NCBI GenBank assembly: GCA_030512295.1
Contig: JAULSR010000002.1
Span: 8,308,001 to 8,372,000 of the forward strand
Direction: 5' to 3'
Length of the DNA stretch: 64,000 bases
Source: Bombardia bombarda
Lineage: Eukaryota > Ascomycota > Sordariomycetes > Sordariales > Lasiosphaeriaceae
How positions within the stretch are numbered: position 1 is the stretch's first letter; each line of letters begins with the position of its first letter. Below the pieces are notes generated by a model. It worked only from the letters and a program-made list of their open reading frames with translations. It searched no databases and was not told where the DNA came from. Positions 58,301 through 64,000 of the stretch are shown piece by piece. The position numbers and the translations under genes were made by a program.

Positions 58301-58635
58301 GACTTGTCCTCGAGCACGAGCCGCGTGAGCAGGAAGCCGCTGGTGAAGTAGCCGATGCCGACGACGTGCATCGTCAGCATCCAGACCCAAAAGCCCGCCG
58401 TCCACCACCAGCGGCGCTCGTAGTTCGCTTTGCGCGCCGCCTCGAGAGCCTCGCGCTGTCGATCCAGGACACTGGCTATTTCTTGCTCCTCCTTCTCGAG
58501 AGCCTCGCGGGCTGCTCTTTCTGCATCGTCCGCTGCTTTTGCCCGCTTCGCTGCAGCAAACTGGGCGGCGATCGTCTTGTATTCCGACGATGGAGGGGGC
58601 GCCTTCGCCTTCGGCTGCGGTTGTGTTGGCGGCAT
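55393..58635 (-). CDS. GPI13: GPI ethanolamine phosphate transferase 3 (Gpi13/PIG-O)
   Basis: Gpi13 adds phosphoethanolamine to the third mannose of the GPI precursor in the ER, the group later linked to proteins. A single open frame gives 1080 residues, typical for the family. After a charged helical N-terminus (about residues 20-75) comes a membrane helix (residues 76-108), then a lumenal alkaline-phosphatase-like domain: VIDALRYDF with the metal-binding Asp near 157, LGVDHAGHRYGPDH, and VMGDHGMDSKGDHGGES. The Pro/Arg segment IPYNNLGRPIEEAF is also family-typical. The C-terminal half has a dozen or so hydrophobic membrane segments. Start at 58635 (MPPTQPQPKAK) was preferred to the in-frame Met at 58857, which would add an unlikely leader. 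No intron is seen. Confidence 0.93.
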   Translation of the reverse strand: MPPTQPQPKAKAPPPSSEYKTIAAQFAAAKRAKAADDAERAAREALEKEEQEIASVLDRQREALEAARKANYERRWWWTAGFWVWMLTMHVVGIGYFTSGFLLTRLVLEDKSVCAAPPTLNGNSNIDILPAWKGRGTVGGGCWHPKTFERAVIVVIDALRYDFTVPTRDNEAFHNAFSFMYDIALHSPTNAFLRPFIADPPTSTLQRLKGLTTGTLPTFVDVGSSFSGTAVEEDNLLMQFQDAGKRMVHVGDDTWESLFPGYFEPNMSKAYDSFNVWDLHTVDKGVADHIFPLMKRKDEWDIVIAHCLGVDHAGHRYGPDHVEMTKKLQQMNTFIQDLVATIDEDTVLIVMGDHGMDSKGDHGGESDDEVEAALWMYSPKSVFGRTEEEFAIPPDTAKIRPVNQIDLVPTLALLMGIPIPYNNLGRPIEEAFVGVRGTAWDNLAAAERMTAAGIERYQNSYFAARGIEQTSTPDSPPDLWAKAEALVAKRGKRVDWEAVYTAFTTYQQETLARCKSLWARFDLVNMALGISIMALGVLSLLVYTSMGGDDEGAIAYDADLDAAEKSLEMQGVKPDAETAFVRDQDKRLVRAALLGAIPGFAGGVVQSLLSGAGDWYRGAGFAALTSIAAVLVTLYDTKETVLNLRPKTVWGWMAVVFTLAPSIGFASNSYTIWEDSILLFFITTFGFVSALAALRLPSLADRYLSIYHSALFVLLGRLASFSKLCREEQMPYCTSTYYASATSSTSAPWQLVIPFLVVMILPPIIKAYLVPSRSYEGLAPTWIGSVFRAGLFLSAAYWTLDAADNGNWLPDLPANLLKSLSVYTAQTVLAMALVAGTTAFVWAPPCVSIITSAMKSGKAAQVTVLGYGNAHGARYLLLPLNLLGACILLSKPMGGGALALLMWQILSLAEIIDLNALAAASPAIGPVMLAVLGSFHFFKTGHQAVLSSIQWDSAFVPLFSIRYPWSPLAVALNTFAGQMVATAAVPLLVLWKVNPRRKGLLGAVSRALGAFTVYFAVEALATMMWAGWLRRHLMLYRVFSPRFMTAAVVLLVVDLFGILVALAGVRCNTLAISEVFGWAE

Positions 58636-60151
58636 CGTGGGGGGGAAGAGGGGGGTAGGTAGGCCTGGGCCAGGCCGGGGTGATTGTCGGAGCGAAGACC
58701 AAGAAGGGGTGAGGTGAGGCCGGAGAAAGAGGGAGAAGAAGGAAAGAAGGGAAAAGAGAAAAGAGGAAATGAACGATGGTGCTGCTGTCAAGATGAAGAG
58801 TATCCGGTAAGAGAGAGGGCAAAAAAAGGAGCGAAGGGACAGGCTGTGGATCCCCAATTAAGAAGCTGCGATTGCCATTGGGTTCATAAGATAACTTTTT
58901 AATAAACAGAAGAGAGACGCGCCATTTCGAAAGTAGCCGGCGTTTGTTGTCCGCAGGCAATTTTGGGAAGCTGTTTTTCTTGGAAGGTTTTTTGAATTAA
59001 TTGCGAAGAGCTTCGAAAGAGGACAGAACAAGCATCCATCTCCATCACCCCTCGCAGGCGGCTGGCATCTCCCGCAGCTCCCGTTGTTGCTAAGAACCCT
59101 GGCGACTGGCCAGTGACCACCACCAAAGGAGCTTTGACAGGAGCTTCCATTGCGGTAACTAATTCCAGTTGGGCGTTGACATCTTTAACGGCCATCACCC
59201 ACGTCCTACGCACGCGAGCACGCTCACTGCAGAACCCTAACCCTTCGCGCTTTTTGGATATGAGCAATCTGCCCAAATCTGCAAGCCTTCCTAAGGATCC
59301 GTAAATAAAATGATTACTGCATCAAAGATATCTCCACACATTCCGAGCCAGTATCAGAGCTGCACCCCCTGACTGACTCGGCCTGTGCTCATGGTTTACT
59401 GCCCAGCTTGCCAACTAGCAAAGTGTAAACTGACTGTAATGAGCAGACACAAGACCTGAATATTATCCAGTATCAATACCGCGCGGTCAGGAACAGAGTT
59501 TAAAATAATACCCAGTCACTATTGTGCACATGCATGAAGGAAGATGAATGTAGTGTAAAAGGTCAAAATGTGTATGCTCGCCAAAGGGTCGAGCGCCGAA
59601 TAAGAATTATCAATACTAAGATAGCGATACAATGGTAAATGCTACACACAAGTCCTTCCTCCTCCACCGCTGTAAGTAAATACGGCTCAGCGATGGGTTG
59701 GATGCCTTCCTTGAAAAACTATAAACCCATCCACGAGAGCTTCCAGCGTTCATCAATGTACGGTGCCGGTTGTCGCAGCGTAATAAAGGATATGTACAGG
59801 GGGTATCTCAAAGGAGAGACGCGAAAACCCATTCATGTCCTCGATGTCTTGTCCAACGCCAAAAAAAAAAAGGCTGGTTGGTTGGGCCTCCGACATCATG
59901 AATTATACAGCCTCAAATGTAGAAGGAAAAGAAACAGCTCTGGCTTGTTGTACTGTGAAAAAAGGTATCGTTTTGGTTCTTGTTTGTTCCCCGTCCATGC
60001 CCTGGACGAACTCCACGCCATGAAAAAAAAGTCGTTAAGGGGGGAGCGGCCGGCTGCCAGCCTCTCGCTGTGTCGAAGCAAAGCACCGTGTGCCCGCCTA
60101 TCAGCTGGCAACGCCGCATGAGAGAAAAAAGTCTGACTGCCGGCGGGCGCC
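58636..60151. other. intergenic
   Basis: This carries the GPI13 promoter and, near 60151, the 3' UTR of the small membrane protein. An AACCCTAACCC telobox-like motif lies at about 59234. I see no supportable gene. Confidence 0.5.
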
Positions 60152-60694
60152 CTAGCGGAACTCCTTCTCCCGGAGGCCACCGATCTTGTCGATGTCGATG
60201 GCGTAGAACTGCGTGGTGCTCTCCTTCTCGTAGGCAGGAAGCTGCTCGTCGTGCACGGGCTCAAGGCCGACCGTCGTCTCTCCGACGCGGACGACGACAA
60301 CGCGGCCGCTCTTGGGGCGGCCCTGGTCGTCGTGCTCGTCGGGGAAGGTGATGTGGATCTCGGGAACGTTGTCGGGAGAGTGAGGGGGGGACGACGGGTT
60401 GGCCAGCATGGGTTGCCCGTCCTTGAAGACAATAACGCTCGACCGGCCGTTATTGCCCGTGGTCTGGATGGTCAGGCGTCGATGGTTACTCGACCGCTTG
60501 ACCTCGTGGTACTGGGGGAGGGTCTCGTTGCGCAGCTGCCTCTGTCTCCGAATCCTCCGCATGGAGAGGAGGAGGGCGACCGAAAGGAGGGCGACGAAGA
60601 CAAGAACGAGAAGGGCAATCATAAGATTGACAAGTTGGTCATTTGAGCCGAAATCGTCGACGCTTCGAGCGACGACATGTGTGAAAGAGTCCAT
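60152..60694 (-). CDS. small single-pass membrane protein with LPxY motifs
   Basis: A single open frame of 180 residues; I do not recognise a named family. A short polar N-terminus (residues 1-20) is followed by one strong hydrophobic helix (about 21-45) and then a basic stop-transfer cluster (MRRIRRQRQLR). This predicts an N-out, single-pass type III protein with a cytosolic tail. The tail contains LPQY (59-62) and LPAY (152-155), both fitting the L/PPxY pattern bound by WW domains of Rsp5/Nedd4 ligases, a Ser/Pro-rich SSPPHSP segment, a beta-rich stretch (SGRVVVVRVGETTVGLEP) and a distinctive C-terminus DIDKIGGLREKEFR. Start is the first Met; the hydrophobic helix is clean and codon use looks coding. 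A role as ubiquitin-ligase adaptor or cargo is only inference. Confidence 0.7.
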   Translation of the reverse strand: MDSFTHVVARSVDDFGSNDQLVNLMIALLVLVFVALLSVALLLSMRRIRRQRQLRNETLPQYHEVKRSSNHRRLTIQTTGNNGRSSVIVFKDGQPMLANPSSPPHSPDNVPEIHITFPDEHDDQGRPKSGRVVVVRVGETTVGLEPVHDEQLPAYEKESTTQFYAIDIDKIGGLREKEFR

Positions 60695-63600
60695 CGTGAA
60701 AGAGCTTGATGTCTTAGTTTGTGGGGTTTAAAGAATGTTGTCTTGCGTAATGCGAAGTTGGATCGATGCTCCAAAGGGTAATGCGAATGGGTATACCGGG
60801 CCGAAGCTGCAGGTGATAATACCGCATGTCAGTATTCTTCATTCCTCCTGTGCCGTGATGGTCTCAGAGTCCCTCCCAGACACGGGGAGGCGGGTGGGTG
60901 GAGGGGATCCGACATACGCAAGGGATACTCTCAACAACTATTTTGTACGGCGTAGTACGGGATCGGGATTTTTACTGGCAAAAGTCTGCCTGTCGCGGGG
61001 AGCTGCGTTCAAATGGAAAAAAGATTGGACGGGATCGACTGAAAGAGTGAAGTCGAAACCAAGAAGGCACTGCTCAACGAGTGAGTGGTGGAAAGAACGA
61101 CGATTGCAAGTCCCCTATTGATATCGTGACGCCGACGACCTAGGCCTAGAGATGGAAAGAAAGAGGAGGAGAAAGCAGATCGGCGTGGGAATGCACACCT
61201 GGATGTACTCGCGGGCGACCGCCGACCTGCTCAGGGGGCCAGCCACTCGAACCGACCTAACTGGGCCGCCCCTGGGCGAGTAAAATCGCTGAATTGGGCA
61301 TGGGAGACCCATCTAATTCGACCGCCCACCAATCGTGACGGCCGCATGGTCAAGAAATAGCGGGTCTAATTTGCGTTTACCGCCAAACCCATGTTCTGCC
61401 CTGCAACGCTGAAGAACCCGGTCTGTGCGATTTGACGGCAGTGCTAAAGATTAGAAACCGGGGCATGCAAGTGCTGGGCGGGGCGACCCACAGCCTGCCT
61501 GGAGCCTGGAGGAAGCCTGGAGGTGAGTTCAGCTTCTGAACTCTTGGGCACATTTTAAGTTGGCATTCTTTTGCTTTTCATCTGCGCAGCGCCAGAGAGA
61601 CAAGATTTGGCCCCGTCAAGACTGAACAAGGCTCATGGAGCTAAGGAAATGAACCTTCTCAGCTATGATCAAGTTCTGTCATCAACACCATTGACCACGC
61701 GAGCCGCCGTCCGCCTCAACAAAGCTTCCAAGTTCCGGTGTTCGGTGGGCTGGCTGGCCGGGCCATGCCAGACTTGTCACGCTGGCGGCTCCGCAGGCGC
61801 CCCAGCTGTTGACGACATGCAAAGGCGTTACCTAATGCACGCAAAACCGCTCTTCAGAAGGTTTTCGCTTGCACTTGGTGAAGCGTCATTCCCATCACGA
61901 TGCTGTATCCCTGTCCTGTTCGGTCGACGTCCCCCACAGGCCACAGACGTCCTCGGCGATTCGCTTTGGTGCGTTGTGGTGCATTTTGACAGGCGGGACA
62001 GCTGACGACAGACCATCGGTATCAGCAGCTCTTCTGCAGACGTCATGCGTAGGTGGCCCTCGACCACGATGAGGCTTGACCGTTAGGGAAGCGCCAGGAT
62101 CCGCACTCTTCAACTTCCACGGGATAGTTTGGCTTGCAGCCGCCCGTCAGCGGTTCTCACGTGCAGCTGGGCAAGCGCCACATCAACTGTCGTTATCGTT
62201 TGGCAAGCTGCCGCCTCACTCAATGGCGAATGGCTGTGAAACTGCGTATGAGTGAGTCAAAGACGTGTATCGCCTGTCCAGATTTGGCAGCATCATTATT
62301 ACACTCACAGCCGAGTCTGTTCGTCCCAAGGCTCTGTACTCCCCTGGTGATGGGGAGGACCCAACCCCCAAGACAAAATGCCCAGAAAGAAGGCCCGCAA
62401 GTGCGACGTAGACACAGTTGTCCGTGGAAACTGATGACGATAGTCTGGGTGCACCTTCTGATGCAAAGGTCAAAAACGGGATAGCCTGGCAAGATATACG
62501 ACTCTATGTGGCGAGCGGATTGCCAACATTTGCCCGTGATATTGCTGGGGCGGCAGCTGCTTGGTTCACACAGGTTGACACTATCATGCAGGTAGCCCCG
62601 TTTGAGGGTTGGTGGAAGTCTGCGTTTGCTTTCACACAACACGAACGCCATCGCTTTCCTCGTCGTACCGGTGTGGCCAGGTCATTTTATCTCGGCATAC
62701 ACTGTGGCCTCGAGCAACACTACAAGATACCTTTGGCTAGGTCACCTAGGGTACTGGCTTCGAACCAACGCAAAGGGGGAATCCATCTGGATTATGCCTA
62801 CCCTTGCTGTTTTCTACTTCAACCCATTTCTCCTCAAGCGAGAGTATCCTTGTATTCCAAGATAGAGGCGAGGTGACTATGGAGGAAGGCGTTGGTTTAT
62901 GGGTGTTCAACGCGTACAAAACAGTCTGCTATCTCATTGTCTCCCACGTGGGCAACCTCCTGTCATCTGACCAGAGCTTGGTTGTTATGGGATAGCTATT
63001 CGCTCGCGAGTGTGATCGGAAATTGAACTCTATCATCTCAAGTCAGCCACTGAGTCGCTGAGCCGCCGTAAACTTAAAGAGGCCCGAGAGAGGTTCGAAG
63101 CGGAGTCACGACGCCTAATAAACCTGATCGGCAACATGGGTTCGGCTCTGCCCGAGTGATCTACCGAGTATGACCCACTGAGAACCCCTGGCCCCTGGGT
63201 TTTGATGCGTGGTTGCTTCCGCGTTATGGCCAGTCCTCGTTCAGCCACAATGTATAGCATCTTCAGTCTGCCGAATTCGATCTCGCTATCTCCCAGTATC
63301 AATACGTTTCTTATGACGAGCTACAAGCTGCTACCAGGGGTCTGTATCCTCGTTCCTGTCGATTGCCATAATATGTACGAAAATCCTAAAGCACGACCTA
63401 CTCGAGATATCATGGAACGGGAGCTTACAGACGGGCGGGACAAACATTGGTGGCAAACACGGGCGGAAGCATGTTGTTGGGGCAGACGTGTACATCGGTT
63501 GCTGGTCGGCAGTGTGAGTCAAAGCTCTCCTCAAGTGTGCATCAAACGAATAACCGTTGCCTACTTTCCGGTCAGGAGAAAGTTGCCGAATACATCCATG

Positions 63601-64000
63601 GGCCACTATGACACGGATTATTTGGCAAACACATCTTCGAGTCTGGAACTCGTCTACGGCATACACGCTATCGCGGGTACCACACAAAAGTCGGACCTAA
63701 CTGCAGTATCGTCAAGAACAGCAAAGCTATAGCCCCTGGTTTTACAGATTCAGGGCTTTCAGCCACGAAACAGAAGTATTGAATTTGGTACTTGAGACTC
63801 ACGTATATTGTCTGGCATATCCATCAAACGAGCATACTGGTCGTCGCGAGATGCCCGGAGCATTATCTTATGACAATTTATGACAATCAAGTTGAGTCCA
63901 CACGGCAAATTCCTGCTTATCTCCTTGAAAGACGTTTATCAACTCAAGCTGTGATCCCAGCGGAAACACGTCCCCCCTTTTTTTTCTTTTTCTTTTCGCC
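60695..64000. other. terminal gene-poor interval
   Basis: No intact gene is supported. The first few hundred bases should be the promoter of the LPxY membrane protein. Between about 63016 and 63156 there is a helix-rich open stretch that could be a gene fragment (see findings). The window ends in a T-rich run (about 63977-63996). Confidence 0.45.

Overview
The window is nuclear DNA from a filamentous ascomycete, most likely a Sordariomycete. The basis is many short GT-AG introns (about 50-110 nt), protein families with Pezizomycotina-style architecture (PAN1, ATG101, a PEX3 with low-complexity inserts, a CaMKK-type kinase), pyrimidine-rich leaders, and dispersed CCTAGG/TACCTAGGTA-type intergenic motifs. 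Genus and species cannot be read from the sequence alone.

Layout. A broken valyl-tRNA synthetase gene lies on the minus strand at 750-3951. It has four in-frame stops and a frameshift, but its introns are still recognisable. After an empty 4.5 kb come a Bud14/Tea4-type SH3 polarity protein (8506-12234, +), a MAPEG-family membrane protein (13654-14439, +) and a HAL4/SAT4-type kinase (16325-17989, -). An 8.6 kb stretch with no supportable gene follows. Next are a CaMKK/Ssp1-type kinase (26636-29303, -), the TRAPP subunit BET5 (30550-31156, +), PEX3 (32127-33906, -), ATG101 (34764-35764, +) and a divergent forkhead-domain protein (37734-40097, -). The 40.1-45.6 kb interval is accessory: microsatellites, a 25-bp minisatellite, a mitochondrion-like block of 40-bp AT-rich repeats between GC-rich palindromes, and a 474-bp solo LTR. 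Then come PAN1 (45620-50040, - , one apparent frameshift), cobalamin-independent methionine synthase MET6 (51733-54186, +), GPI13/PIG-O (55393-58635, -) and a small single-pass membrane protein with two LPxY motifs (60152-60694, -). The last 3.3 kb shows no clear gene.

The intact genes are housekeeping or cell-organisation genes: polarity (Bud14/Tea4, PAN1), trafficking (BET5, GPI13), organelle turnover (PEX3, ATG101), signalling kinases and methionine synthesis. They do not form a cluster with one shared function. PEX3/ATG101, CaMKK/BET5 and PAN1/MET6 are divergent pairs that may share promoter DNA.

I do not see a self-contained new defence, biosynthetic or mobile system. The points most worth a second look are the decayed ValRS copy, the 44.3-45.15 kb palindrome/repeat/LTR block, the divergent forkhead domain, and the LPxY membrane protein.
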